64,000 nucleotides of DNA, taken from NCBI GenBank assembly GCA_040398845.1, contig JBBATH010000016.1, forward strand, positions 1 to 64,000. The letters run 5' to 3'. Below, piece after piece: positions 8,763 through 17,968 of this stretch (position 1 is the first letter of the stretch; the number at the start of each line of letters is the position of its first letter). The translations under genes and the position numbers were made by a program. Source of the stretch: WLND01 sp040398845 (GTDB lineage Bacteria > Actinomycetota > Actinomycetes > S36-B12). The notes beneath the pieces were generated by a model. It saw only the letters and a program-made list of their open reading frames with translations, did not search any database and was not told where the DNA came from.

Positions 8763-9950
8763 TTACTTTCCGGCCTTGCGAGCAGCGGCCAATTCGGCCA
8801 CCCGCCGCGCGGCATCATCCATGGTGTCGACGATCTCAATGAGCGGATGAGCTGCATCCGTGAGGATCCGGCGACCCTCGATCGCGTTGTTGCCGTCGAT
8901 CCGGGCAACGATCGGCTTGGTGAGCTCCGCGCCATTGGCGGAGAGCATCTCGAGCGCCTGCAGGATCCCGTTGGCGACCGCGTCACACGAAGTGATCCCG
9001 CCGAAGACGTTCACGAACACCGCCTCGACCTCAGGATCGTTCAGGACGATGTCGAGACCGTTCGCCATGACTGAAGCGCTCGCGCCTCCACCGATATCGA
9101 GGAAATTCGCCGGCTTGATGCCGCCAAACTCCTCGCCCGCGTAGGCAACGACGTCGAGAGTGCTCATGACGAGGCCCGCCCCATTGCCGATGATCCCGAC
9201 CTCACCCTGCAGCTTGACGTAGTTGAGGTCAAACTCCTTGGCTCGCAGTTCAATCGGGTCGGTGCCCTCGCGGTCGACGAAATCAGCGTGCGACGAATGA
9301 CGGTACCCAGCATTGTCATCGAGGGTGACCTTGCCATCGAGCGCGAGCACGAGACCGTCCGGCGTGAGGACGAGCGGATTGACCTCGACGAGCGTGGCAT
9401 CTTCCTCGACCATAACGACCCACAGCTTGACGAGGATCGCGACAACCTGATCGACGATGGCCTCGGGGAAACGGGCTGCCGCCACGATCTCACGGGCCTT
9501 CGCCTCGTCAACGCCCTTGAGGGCGTCGACGGGGACCTTCGCGAGGTCATCGGGACGGGTTGCGGCGACCTCTTCGATGTCGACGCCGCCCGCAACGCTC
9601 GCCATGGCGAGGAATGCGCGGTTCGTGCGATCAAGGAGGAAGGAGACGTAGTACTCCTCGGCAATATCGCTCGCCTCAGTGACGAGCACCCGGTGCACGG
9701 TATGCCCCTTGATGTCCATGCCGAGGATGGCGTCTGCCTTCGCCTGCGCGTCATCGGGAGTGTCGGCGAGTTTCACGCCACCGGCCTTGCCTCGTCCGCC
9801 GACCTTCACCTGAGCCTTCACAACAACAGCAGAGCCAATCTTGCGGGCTGCCTCGAGCGCTGCTGCGCTGGTCGTGCAGACCTCACCCGGAGTGACCGGA
9901 ACGAGGTGCTTGCCGAAGAGGTGCTTGGCTTGGTACTCGTACAAGTCCAC
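8763..9950 (-). CDS. sucC: Succinyl-CoA synthetase, beta subunit
   Basis: The beta subunit carries the ATP-grasp fold and binds nucleotide and succinate. The 395 residues begin MDLYEYQAKHLFGKH and contain VVVKAQVKVGGRGKAGGVKLA (nucleotide binding), VEVNPLVLTPDGLVLALDGK (metal site) and GNGAGLVMSTLD. The start is GTG at 9950, with an AAGGAG ribosome site about 10 bases upstream (complement of 9961-9966). The 54-bp space to the next gene may hold the promoter. Confidence 0.97.
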   Translation of the reverse strand: MDLYEYQAKHLFGKHLVPVTPGEVCTTSAAALEAARKIGSAVVVKAQVKVGGRGKAGGVKLADTPDDAQAKADAILGMDIKGHTVHRVLVTEASDIAEEYYVSFLLDRTNRAFLAMASVAGGVDIEEVAATRPDDLAKVPVDALKGVDEAKAREIVAAARFPEAIVDQVVAILVKLWVVMVEEDATLVEVNPLVLTPDGLVLALDGKVTLDDNAGYRHSSHADFVDREGTDPIELRAKEFDLNYVKLQGEVGIIGNGAGLVMSTLDVVAYAGEEFGGIKPANFLDIGGGASASVMANGLDIVLNDPEVEAVFVNVFGGITSCDAVANGILQALEMLSANGAELTKPIVARIDGNNAIEGRRILTDAAHPLIEIVDTMDDAARRVAELAAARKAGK

Positions 9951-10004
9951 GCTTGATCGACTCCTTTTCGAAAGGCCTCCCGTATGGCTGCGGGTTGAGC
10001 CTAG

Positions 10005-10421
10005 TTACGTACGGGGGTGTCCTGAGCCCTTCTTGATGTGATCTTCGACCCAGTCGACAATCGCCTGCGTCGGGGTGCCGGGAGTGAAGATCCGCGCGAC
10101 GCCCATTGACTCAAGGGTCGGGATGTCATCGTCTGGGATGATTCCACCGCCAAACACCATGATGTCGTCGGCTCCGGCCGCCCTCAAGAGGTCCATAACC
10201 TCGGCGAACAAGGTGAGGTGGGCCCCGGAGAGCACCGACAGACCGATGATGTCGGCGTCCTCTTGGATGGCCGCATCGACGATCTGCGCCGGCGTCTGGT
10301 GCAGGCCCGTATAGATGACTTCGATGCCGGCGTCGCGCATCGCGCGAGCGACGACCTTGGCGCCACGATCATGGCCGTCGAGGCCCGGCTTGGCCATAAC
10401 GACGCGGATTGGTGCTGTCAC
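10005..10421 (-). CDS. B12-binding subunit, methylmalonyl-CoA mutase type
   Basis: A free-standing cobalamin-binding domain of 138 residues. It has the B12 motif DGHDRG (D-x-H-x-x-G, where the His is the lower cobalt ligand), then GLSVLSGAH and MVFGGGIIPDDD. This is the layout of the C-terminal domain of methylmalonyl-CoA mutase or of the small subunit of related acyl-CoA mutases. The catalytic subunit is not in the window. The position upstream of sucC-sucD fits the propionate/methylmalonyl-CoA route, whose product succinyl-CoA is used by SucCD. The start is GTG at 10421. Confidence 0.88.
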   Translation of the reverse strand: MTAPIRVVMAKPGLDGHDRGAKVVARAMRDAGIEVIYTGLHQTPAQIVDAAIQEDADIIGLSVLSGAHLTLFAEVMDLLRAAGADDIMVFGGGIIPDDDIPTLESMGVARIFTPGTPTQAIVDWVEDHIKKGSGHPRT

Positions 10422-10544
10422 GATGCTGCCCCTTCACCAGTTCTGAACCTGCGGCACATTGTGGACCTGTCGCGCGAAGAGTTCGAATTCATCGTCTTAG
10501 GTTGACGGCCGCCAAAAGTGCAGCATAGGTGGTTGCGGTGCCCT

Positions 10545-11651
10545 TCATGACGAAGGGGTCAGGCGCTCTGCCAACTGCGCGGCGGCAGCAGCGAGCCAGC
10601 GGGCCGGCTCCCGACGGGCCACCTGCGAGGACCCGGCAAGGTCGCTACAGGTGATGACCCCCGCGACACCGCGCGGCCGCCATTCCTCTTCATCCAGCCC
10701 AGACACCCCGGCAACAACGTAGACGGGACGACCGATCTCGCGGGCGATATCGATGACGAGTCCGGGAGCTTTCCCACCGAAGGTCTGGTGGTCGAAGGCA
10801 CCCTCGCCAGTCACGACCACCTCGGCGGCACGCACCCGTTCGCGAAGTCCAATGAGATCGGCGACGTAGCGAGCGCCGCTTTCGATGCTCGCGCCGAGCG
10901 CGGCTCGGGCAGCGGCGGCAACCCCACCGGCCGCCCCGCCGCCGTTCGTACTCACGATGTCGAGACCGAATGTTCGCTCGAGCAGGCTCGCCCACCGGCA
11001 CATTGCCGCGCTCGCCCGGGGGAGGTCGCGGGGTGACAGGCCCTTTTGGGGACCAAAGACCCGCACGGCCCCCTGCTCGCCAACGAGTGGGTTTGTTACA
11101 TCGACAAGCACTCGCCACACACCGCCGACCTCACGTGATTCAAACGTGTGCGCCTGCACCAGCCCGGCCAAGTCGGGCGTGACCTGTCGGCCAGTCCTGT
11201 CGACGACCAAGAAGCCAAGGCCCTCGAGCAGGCCAACACCTCCATCGACCGATGCGCTGCCACCCAGCGCCAACGTCACAGATGACGCTCCAGCATCGAG
11301 CGCGGCTCGAGCCGCGAGGCCCAGACCGAGTGACGAGGCCCGCCAGGGGTCCGGTGCGAGATCGATGATGGTTGCCAACCCGCACACTTGCGCCATTTCA
11401 ACGATCACCTCGTCACCACGCCAGGCGATCACCCCGGTTCGCGGGCGGCCACGTCCGTCAACTGTGAGAGTCTCACGGCGTTCGAATCCATGTTCGAGGA
11501 CGACATCGATCGTGCCATCGCCTCCATCGGCCAACGGGAGCCCGTCGACCCGGTGCCCAGCGGCCTGCAACACCGATGCAATCGTCATGACGACCTCACC
11601 TGCGGAAAGCGTCGCCTTGAACTTGTCGGGGGCGACGAGCACCCGGCTCAT
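10545..11651 (-). CDS. Glycerate kinase, type 1
   Basis: This 368-residue enzyme phosphorylates glycerate, feeding glyoxylate or serine breakdown products into glycolysis. It starts MSRVLVAPDKFKATLSAGEV, the family's N-terminal signature, and contains GLPLADGGDGTIDV, LALGGSASVDGGVGLLEGLG and TGEGAFDHQTFGGKAPG, all typical of the GlxK/GarK fold. The gene overlaps the upstream helicase gene by 4 bp. Nothing is seen in the 123-bp space between its stop and the B12 gene beyond a short inverted repeat at 10541-10557. Confidence 0.93.
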   Translation of the reverse strand: MSRVLVAPDKFKATLSAGEVVMTIASVLQAAGHRVDGLPLADGGDGTIDVVLEHGFERRETLTVDGRGRPRTGVIAWRGDEVIVEMAQVCGLATIIDLAPDPWRASSLGLGLAARAALDAGASSVTLALGGSASVDGGVGLLEGLGFLVVDRTGRQVTPDLAGLVQAHTFESREVGGVWRVLVDVTNPLVGEQGAVRVFGPQKGLSPRDLPRASAAMCRWASLLERTFGLDIVSTNGGGAAGGVAAAARAALGASIESGARYVADLIGLRERVRAAEVVVTGEGAFDHQTFGGKAPGLVIDIAREIGRPVYVVAGVSGLDEEEWRPRGVAGVITCSDLAGSSQVARREPARWLAAAAAQLAERLTPSS

Positions 11652-13921
11652 AGCTTCTCGACGGGCGCATACCTCAGGAGTAGCCGCTTCACGCCTGCCG
11701 CACCGAAGTCGACGGTGGCATCGGACTTTTCACCAACCCCGGCAGTCGAGACGACGGTGCCGAGGCCGAACTTCTCGTGGGTCACCCGATCGCCGACCGC
11801 AAGAGATACGACCGGACCGCCACCGGCGACGCGATCACCAAGGCGCAGTGCAGCACTGCTACTCGACGGCGAGGAACCGAATCCCCCTGCTGAAATTGGG
11901 ATGTCACTCGGCTCCTCTCTGCGCCAGTCGAGGATTTCCGCGGGAATCTCGTCAAGGAAACGGGACGGCGGGTTGAACGCGGGAGAGCCCCACGCCGAGC
12001 GCATCATCGAACGGCTGAGATACAGGCGCTCCCGGGCCCGGGTGATGCCCACATAGGCCAGGCGCCGCTCCTCCTCAAGTTCCTTCGGATCGCCGAGGGA
12101 ACGCATATGTGGGAAGACACCGTCCTCCATACCGGTGAGGAACACGACCGGGAACTCAAGGCCCTTCGCTGTATGCAGGGTCATGAGGGTCACGACTCCC
12201 CCCGACGCATCGGCGTCGGGGATATCGTCCGAGTCGGCCACGAGCGAGACGCGCTCAAGGAAATCAATAAGCGTCCCATCGGGATTCTCATTCGCGAACT
12301 CCTGCGCAACCGTCTCGAGTTCGGCGAGGTTCTCCACCCGGGTCTCGTCCTGCGGGTCGGCCGAGGCCTGAAGTTCGGCGAGGTAGCCGCTCTGCTCAAG
12401 GATCGCCTGGAGTACAACGGCGGCATCCGCACCCGACTCGACCAGGGTGCGCAGACCGGTCATGAGCTGGACGAAGCCGGTGATGCTCGTGAGGGATCTT
12501 GTCGCGATGCCCGGTGCCTCCGCCGCTCGCTCGAGGGCCTCGGCGAAGCCGATGCGCTCACGCTGGCTGAAGGCATCGACCATGGCCTCTGCTCGCTCGC
12601 CGATGCCACGCTTGGGTACGTTCAGCACCCGGCGCAGGGACACCTCATCGGTCGGGTTCGCGAGGGCACGCAGGTAGGCGAGTGCATCTCGGACCTCGCG
12701 TCGCTCATAGAACTTGGTGCCACCGACCACGCGATAGGGCATGCCGACCCGAATGAACACTTCTTCGACTGACCGAGACTGCGCATTCGTGCGATAGAAG
12801 ACTGCAACATCACCGTGCCTGACCTCCTCCACGTCGGTCAGTCGGTCGATTTCATTCGCGATGAAGGACGCCTCATCCCGCTCGTCATCGGCGACATACG
12901 CGACGATCGGCGCGCCCTCGCCAGAGTCGGTCCACAGGTTTTTCGCACGCCTGCTCGAGTTACGGGCGATCACCGCATTTGCAGCCGTGAGGATCGTCTG
13001 GGTCGACCGGTAATTTTGCTCAAGGGTGATGGTCCGAGCATTTGGGTAGTCGCGCTCGAACTCCTCGATGTTGCGGATGGTCGCGCCGCGGAAGGCGTAG
13101 ATCGACTGGTCTGCATCACCGACCACGCAGAGCTCGCCGGCCGGCAACTGCGGCGTGCCCGGGCCGACGAGCTCCTTAATGAGCGTGTACTGAGCGTGGT
13201 TCGTGTCCTGGTACTCATCGACGAGGATGTGGCGAAACCTGCGACGGTAGTGCTCGGCAACATCAGGGTAGAGCTGAAGGACGGCAACCGCACTGAAGAT
13301 GAGGTCATCGAAGTCGAATGCGTTGGCCCGCTGCAAGCGCGCCTGGTACTGGCCATACGCCTCAGCGAGGGTCTGCTCCATATGATTCGCGGCCTGCGCC
13401 GCGGAGGTCTCGAAGTCGATGAGCTCGTTCTTCAGGTTCGAGACCTGCGCGAGAAAGGATCGAGGCGTGTAGCGCTTCGGGTCGAGGTCGAGATCACGAA
13501 GCACCATGCCCATGAGTCGTAGGGAGTCGGCCTGGTCGTAGATAGTGAAGCCGCTCGTGACCCCGAGGCGCGATGCCTCGCTTCGCAGGATGCGAACACA
13601 CGCGCTGTGGAAGGTCGAGACCCACATAACCCGGGCTCGCGCGCCAATGAGCTCGGCTACCCGCTCCTTCATCTCGCCCGCGGCCTTGTTCGTAAAGGTG
13701 ATGGCGAGGATCTCGCCCGGCTGCGCGGCACCGCTCGCGAGGAGGTGAGCGATCCGGCGGGTGAGGACGCGGGTCTTGCCAGACCCTGCACCCGCGACGA
13801 TGAGGAGGGGCCCGCCCCGATGCTCGACGGCGGCACGCTGCGACTCGTTGAGGTCCTCTACGAGCCGAGTCTCACGATCGGAGGCGACGGTCACGCACTC
13901 ATCGTAGGAGGATGCACCCAC
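11648..13921 (-). CDS. pcrA: UvrD/PcrA-family DNA helicase
   Basis: A 3'-5' SF1A helicase acting in nucleotide excision repair and removal of stalled complexes. It shows the ordered motifs: LNESQRAAV (Q motif), VAGAGSGKTR (Walker A), TFTNKAAGEMKERV, VDEYQDTNHAQ (Walker B), DADQSIYAFRGA, LEQNYRST and VTLMTLHTAKGLEFPVVFL. The C-terminus has a Tudor-like tail (GDRVTHEKFGLGTVV) typical of PcrA. The GTG at 13921 gives 757 residues; another GTG at 13894 (VTVASDRETRLVEDLN) is equally possible because neither has a clear ribosome site. Confidence 0.95.
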   Translation of the reverse strand: MGASSYDECVTVASDRETRLVEDLNESQRAAVEHRGGPLLIVAGAGSGKTRVLTRRIAHLLASGAAQPGEILAITFTNKAAGEMKERVAELIGARARVMWVSTFHSACVRILRSEASRLGVTSGFTIYDQADSLRLMGMVLRDLDLDPKRYTPRSFLAQVSNLKNELIDFETSAAQAANHMEQTLAEAYGQYQARLQRANAFDFDDLIFSAVAVLQLYPDVAEHYRRRFRHILVDEYQDTNHAQYTLIKELVGPGTPQLPAGELCVVGDADQSIYAFRGATIRNIEEFERDYPNARTITLEQNYRSTQTILTAANAVIARNSSRRAKNLWTDSGEGAPIVAYVADDERDEASFIANEIDRLTDVEEVRHGDVAVFYRTNAQSRSVEEVFIRVGMPYRVVGGTKFYERREVRDALAYLRALANPTDEVSLRRVLNVPKRGIGERAEAMVDAFSQRERIGFAEALERAAEAPGIATRSLTSITGFVQLMTGLRTLVESGADAAVVLQAILEQSGYLAELQASADPQDETRVENLAELETVAQEFANENPDGTLIDFLERVSLVADSDDIPDADASGGVVTLMTLHTAKGLEFPVVFLTGMEDGVFPHMRSLGDPKELEEERRLAYVGITRARERLYLSRSMMRSAWGSPAFNPPSRFLDEIPAEILDWRREEPSDIPISAGGFGSSPSSSSAALRLGDRVAGGGPVVSLAVGDRVTHEKFGLGTVVSTAGVGEKSDATVDFGAAGVKRLLLRYAPVEKL

Positions 13922-14076
13922 AACGTGGATTCGCCGACGTGCCCCCAGTGAATGTCAGCCCTGCGCCGTAGCCTGGCTTCTGCGGTACATGAGGTGAGTC
14001 CGATCCGCCTCGGCACCCGATGGAGCGCGCTACTTGTACACGTATTGGTACTCATTCTTGTCAGGAAAGGGCTATC

Positions 14077-14379
14077 GTGAATCTTATGGCGACTGAATTC
14101 TTGGAGGTCATTCCCAACGGGGAGGCACGCAAACGCTTCGGGGAGACTGTTGCGCACTTCCGTGAGGAGGGCCTCGGAGCGGCTCCGGTTGTGTTCGGTA
14201 ACCACCGCAAGCCCGAGGGAGCCATGCTCTCCTTCTCGCTCTTTGAGGAGCTGCTGCCGGTGATCGCCGAAATCCAGCTGGCAGTTCTTGTCCGCGAGCG
14301 ACTAGCCGGCTCATCTTCCATCGGTACCTTCGAGGAACTCGTCGACGAGCTCGGTTTCGCACGATCTGACTTCGAGTAG
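14077..14379 (+). CDS. Antitoxin of a type II toxin-antitoxin pair
   Basis: A 100-residue protein reading VNLMATEFLEVIPNGEARKR, then GETVAHFREEGLGAAPVVFG and a region that could bind toxin. The first half resembles Phd/YefM antitoxins, where a strand-helix region is followed by a PVVFG(N)HRKPEGAML strand. It lies 3 bases upstream of the toxin gene on the same strand. I placed the start at the GTG (14077) because AGGAAAGG (14063-14070) sits six bases before it; an ATG at 14086 would shorten the protein by three residues. Family assignment is tentative. Confidence 0.7.
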   Translation: MNLMATEFLEVIPNGEARKRFGETVAHFREEGLGAAPVVFGNHRKPEGAMLSFSLFEELLPVIAEIQLAVLVRERLAGSSSIGTFEELVDELGFARSDFE

Positions 14380-14382
14380 CCG

Positions 14383-14739
14383 ATGGACCGCCCTCTCACC
14401 AGGACGTATCTGCCTAAGTTCAGGGAAGACTTGTTTAAACTCGCGGACTCCAATCCACAACGGCGGGTGCTCACCATTTGGACAGACGTGAGCAAGGGGT
14501 TGATCGCCGGGATTCCATTGGCTCACCTTGCCTCGGTCGGTGACCTCTCGGACTGCTACAAGATCCACTTCGATGTTCAGGACTCAGCGTCGCCTCGGTA
14601 TCGATTCGTCTATCGCCTCCTACCGAACCGCAGTGAAGCAATCAGCGTCGAAGCCATCGCAGTCGGCGAGCGAAGGGCGCTTCAGGTCTATGTAAAAGCT
14701 GCACGCCGGCTTGGCCGTCTCAACGATGACCGCCGGTGA
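14383..14739 (+). CDS. RelE/ParE-like toxin
   Basis: A 118-residue basic protein with a RelE/ParE-like order: an N-terminal helix (PKFREDLFKLAD), a middle stretch (GIPLAHLASVGDLSDCYKIHFD) and paired strands RYRFVYRLLP and ISVEAIAVGERRALQVYVKAARRLGRL. Such toxins usually cut mRNA on the ribosome or poison gyrase. The pair sits alone between the uvrD-like helicase and a convergent secreted protein gene, a typical place for a mobile TA module. Specific subfamily and target cannot be told from sequence. Confidence 0.7.
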   Translation: MDRPLTRTYLPKFREDLFKLADSNPQRRVLTIWTDVSKGLIAGIPLAHLASVGDLSDCYKIHFDVQDSASPRYRFVYRLLPNRSEAISVEAIAVGERRALQVYVKAARRLGRLNDDRR

Positions 14740-14764
14740 TGGTGCCCACGAATACAGCGTTCGG

Positions 14765-16651
14765 CTACGTCACGTAGCCCACGACGAAAACACTCACCTT
14801 CGCCGACACCGACGATGTCACCGCGATTTGCCCGTCAGCACCGACGGGCGCAAGCACGATCGCGGCGTACCGGGCATTCGCCACCACGGGGGCCGAGCGA
14901 GTGCCAGGCGAGACCCCATCGGAGGCGAACACCGAGACGGTGCCGTTCTGTGCGCTCTTGCGGGTCTGCACCCGCAGCAGCACCGCCTTCAGCCGCTTCT
15001 TCTTGGGCAGCCCAAACTGGCCGGCGGCACTGAATTTCTTCGTCTCGCCCGCAGCGAAGGCGGACGAGAACATCGGGCGGGGCGTGATGCCGGTAGCTGT
15101 TCTCATCGTTTCAGCGGTGCCGTAGCCGAGTACTTCGACGCGCAGGCTCACCGCCGGGCGCTTTGACGCGGTCAACCGCACTTGGCCGCCCGAAACGGGC
15201 ACCAGCATGATTTCCTTGTGCATCTTGGACTTTGGGAAGGCAAAGCGGGCGGCCGCCTTCTTATCGTCGATCCGTCCGATCCGGACAGATCCCTTTCGGG
15301 TCGCATCCTTACTCGTCACGAAGATGAGGGCCGATCGCGCTTGCGCCGGTACGCCCGCCAACGTGACGTTGCGCTCCTCCCCCGGCCTCAGAGGGCCATC
15401 AGTGGCCGACTCGTAGCCGACGACAGACCCCAGTGGGAAGAAGTCGGTGGGCTCGGGTGCCAGTGGCGGCGCCGGAGTTCCCCCGGGCGGCGCTGCAGGT
15501 TGAACAGCCGGGCCACTGGCCCCGCTCAGGTAGTAGCCGAGCACATCAACCGCGAGATCCGTCGCCCCCGCCGAAGTCGCCAGCGCAATCGTTCCGTCCG
15601 ACGCAACCGGCACGACGACCTCGGCCGCCGCGTCGGTGCTCATGGCGACCCTCACCGCGGGCTGACTCTTTGCCTGGCCGGGCGACCACACCCGTACGGT
15701 CGACGGCGCATTGGACTGGACTGCGGTCAGGCGAATTCTCACCCCGGAAACCCCGGTGGCAGGAACCGCTCCCTGCCCGATCACCCGTGCAAAGATTCGG
15801 TGGCTGTCCCCCGACCACCGGTCCTGCTGCAGCCTGCAGCGTTGCTCGATTCCGACACCGTCGGCGGTACTGAGCACGCGCACCGGTTCGACCGCGATCA
15901 TGTCGCCCTTGATCGTCTCATCAACGGTCGTGGCGCCGGTGCTCTTGCGCGGGCAATAGGGTGCGGTCGCCGCAGAACCGTCCCAGAAGGAGTTGCTGCC
16001 GGTCGCGCCGTCCCAGGTGAGCGATATGTGGATGTGATTTCGATGGCAGGTGGTGTCGGATGACTTCTCCGGCTTCGAGAAGCAACCCTTGAGTTCTGTC
16101 CAGCCGCGGTCAATCTCATAGCCGCGCCAGATGCGGTCGTTCCAGCCGATGTACATGACGCCGAGGCGGATCGCATTGCCGTAGGGCCGACCCGCAGTGT
16201 CAGGACCGAGAAGCCAGGTGAGGAAGGCCTCCGCGTTCGCACGCTCCTGCGCCTTGCGTACATCGGTCATCCAGTCGAGGGCTCGGCCCTCCTTGTGCTC
16301 GCTTTGGCCGCCGACCTCGCAGTCTCGAGGGATCCACACCGTTTGCTCGGCGCCGTAGGTCGCCTTGATGAGGTCAGCGAGCTTTTGGGCGCCGGGCTTG
16401 ACTGACGGATCACACTGCGCCTGACCCTGATACGTCGCATCAATGTCGTACTCAGCAGGGAGCGGGGTGGTCCCCACCGGAACGACAGCGGCCGGAAGCC
16501 CGGTGCCGGGAACGGGGGGTCCGGCGACGACCCCGGTCCAGTTTGAGGACTGCCATCCAGATGGTGCATCCGCGGCGTTGGCCAAGGGGAGGAGAAGCGC
16601 CGCTCCAACGAGGGAGACCACGGCGATCACCGGACCCCGCTTCAGCCCCAT
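14765..16651 (-). CDS. Secreted M15-like (ARB_07466/VldE-type) protein with repeats
   Basis: The protein has a signal peptide (MGLKRGPVIAVVSLVGAALL, cleavage after ANA) and then a domain with SEHKEGRALDWM and HRNHIHIS, the His/Asp and His-x-His metal ligands of M15-like peptidases and VldE-type domains. The rest contains three copies of a beta-rich module, each ending in a similar strand (AVDVLGYYL, VEVLGYGTA, VFVVGYVT). The ATG at 16651 puts the signal peptide at the N-terminus, giving 628 residues; a GTG at 16747 would add 32. The domain is probably active outside the cell, perhaps on peptidoglycan, but this is inferred. Confidence 0.75.
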   Translation of the reverse strand: MGLKRGPVIAVVSLVGAALLLPLANAADAPSGWQSSNWTGVVAGPPVPGTGLPAAVVPVGTTPLPAEYDIDATYQGQAQCDPSVKPGAQKLADLIKATYGAEQTVWIPRDCEVGGQSEHKEGRALDWMTDVRKAQERANAEAFLTWLLGPDTAGRPYGNAIRLGVMYIGWNDRIWRGYEIDRGWTELKGCFSKPEKSSDTTCHRNHIHISLTWDGATGSNSFWDGSAATAPYCPRKSTGATTVDETIKGDMIAVEPVRVLSTADGVGIEQRCRLQQDRWSGDSHRIFARVIGQGAVPATGVSGVRIRLTAVQSNAPSTVRVWSPGQAKSQPAVRVAMSTDAAAEVVVPVASDGTIALATSAGATDLAVDVLGYYLSGASGPAVQPAAPPGGTPAPPLAPEPTDFFPLGSVVGYESATDGPLRPGEERNVTLAGVPAQARSALIFVTSKDATRKGSVRIGRIDDKKAAARFAFPKSKMHKEIMLVPVSGGQVRLTASKRPAVSLRVEVLGYGTAETMRTATGITPRPMFSSAFAAGETKKFSAAGQFGLPKKKRLKAVLLRVQTRKSAQNGTVSVFASDGVSPGTRSAPVVANARYAAIVLAPVGADGQIAVTSSVSAKVSVFVVGYVT

Positions 16652-16832
16652 GCGAAGTGGCCCCCGCCGCAGTCCCGCCACGACCTGACCCGGGGTGCCG
16701 GGCAGGAGTCGGCGCAGGGCAGAATGCCCCAATTGGTGGGGAAGCACCTGGTTATGGTGTCACGGAAGTGGCGAAAGTTTCTACTGTGGCGCGTTGAGAC
16801 TCGGGGTTTCCTTGCCCAATTCACCCTTCCGT

Positions 16833-16860
16833 CCCGCGAACCGCCCGGATTTTTCGCGGG
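16833..16860 (+). promoter_or_regulatory. Leader hairpin before the PIG-L gene
   Basis: CCCGCGAA at 16833-16840 pairs perfectly with TTCGCGGG at 16853-16860 around a 12-base loop. It lies five bases before the ribosome site of the next gene. It may affect translation start or mRNA stability. The rest of the divergent 16652-16832 space holds no element I can name. Confidence 0.4.
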
Positions 16861-16875
16861 CTTGTGAGGAAACAC

Positions 16876-17595
16876 ATGCTTGAGGACACCGAGATCGAAC
16901 GAATCCTCGTCGTAACGGCCCACCCAGATGACGTTGACTTCGGCGCTGGGGGAACCGTCGCCGCAGCGACCACAGCCGGCATCACCGTGACCTACTGCAT
17001 CATCACCGATGGCGATGCTGGCGGATCTGACCACGACGTTCCCCGCTCCGAGATCCCCGCCATCAGGCGTTCAGAGCAGCGGGCCGCCGGTGAGATCCTC
17101 GGCGTCCACGACGTCCGCTTCCTCGGCTACACCGATGGTGAACTCACCGTCACCCATGAACTGCGTCGCGACATCAGCCGAGTGATCCGACAGGTACGCC
17201 CGCAGCGGATGCTCATCCAGTCCCCTGAGCGCAACTGGGACCGCATCTACGGTTCGCACCCCGATCACCTCGCGGCAGGTGAGGCCGCGATCTGCGCCGT
17301 CTACCCCGATGCCCGGAACCCATTCGCCCACCCGGTGCTGTTCAAGGACGAGGGCCTTGCCGATTGGGCCGTTCCCGAGGTCTGGGTGTTCGGCACGCCC
17401 ACCCCCAACCACTACGTCGATGCCACTGAGCACTTCGACCGCAAGATCGAAGCACTCAGGGCTCACACCAGCCAGACCGCCCACATGGACGACCTCGCGG
17501 ATCGAGTCCGCGGGTGGATGACGATGCAGGCTGGCGAAGCAGGCATGCCCGATGGCCGTCTCGCAGAGGCGTTTATGGTGGTCAACACCGCCTGA
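16876..17595 (+). CDS. PIG-L/LmbE-family deacetylase
   Basis: A 239-residue Zn-dependent deacetylase of the LmbE fold. The metal motif is TAHPDDVDFGAGG near the N-terminus, with a second ligand in GSHPDHLAAG. Family members act on N-acetylglucosaminyl substrates, including mycothiol precursors and conjugates (MshB, Mca) in actinobacteria. Which of these applies cannot be told here. The ATG at 16876 is preferred because GAGGA lies five bases before it; the GTG at 16864 would sit upstream of that ribosome site. Confidence 0.88.
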   Translation: MLEDTEIERILVVTAHPDDVDFGAGGTVAAATTAGITVTYCIITDGDAGGSDHDVPRSEIPAIRRSEQRAAGEILGVHDVRFLGYTDGELTVTHELRRDISRVIRQVRPQRMLIQSPERNWDRIYGSHPDHLAAGEAAICAVYPDARNPFAHPVLFKDEGLADWAVPEVWVFGTPTPNHYVDATEHFDRKIEALRAHTSQTAHMDDLADRVRGWMTMQAGEAGMPDGRLAEAFMVVNTA

Positions 17596-17613
17596 CGGAA
17601 TTGCGCGGGCGAC

Positions 17614-17964
17614 CTACCAGAAGACAGCGATCACGACGTTCACGAGGGTGAGCGCGCCAATGACGCCCCAGAGCGGAACCTGCGGCGGCTGCTTCTTGCG
17701 GCCAATGAACGCGAGCACCGTGATGACGAGCACGATGAGCAACTTGGCCGAAATCTTCGCCATATCGAGCGGCTCTTCCTCGAGAGCACCGGATTCGGCG
17801 ATGCCGACCAAGAGCACCCCGGTGACGAGCTGGGTGAGCGCGCCATGCCACATGGCCGGATTCACGCCCTTGTCGGCCGACTTCACCTGCACGATGAACC
17901 CGCCGAGCAGGCTCGCGAGTCCGACGAAGTGCAGCACCAGAATCACGTTGTAGAGAAACTGCAC
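17614..17964 (-). CDS. Small four-helix membrane protein
   Basis: A 116-residue protein with four hydrophobic helices: YNVILVLHFVGLASLLGGFI, LTQLVTGVLLVGIA, LLIVLVITVLAFIG and VPLWGVIGALTLVNVVIAVF. It has His at helix starts (LHFVGL, WHGALTQ), a pattern seen in small haem-related or copper-related membrane proteins, but no function can be assigned. It starts 4 bp after the guaA stop codon on the same strand and is probably co-transcribed. The start is GTG at 17964. Confidence 0.7.
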   Translation of the reverse strand: MQFLYNVILVLHFVGLASLLGGFIVQVKSADKGVNPAMWHGALTQLVTGVLLVGIAESGALEEEPLDMAKISAKLLIVLVITVLAFIGRKKQPPQVPLWGVIGALTLVNVVIAVFW

Positions 17965-17968
17965 GGCG

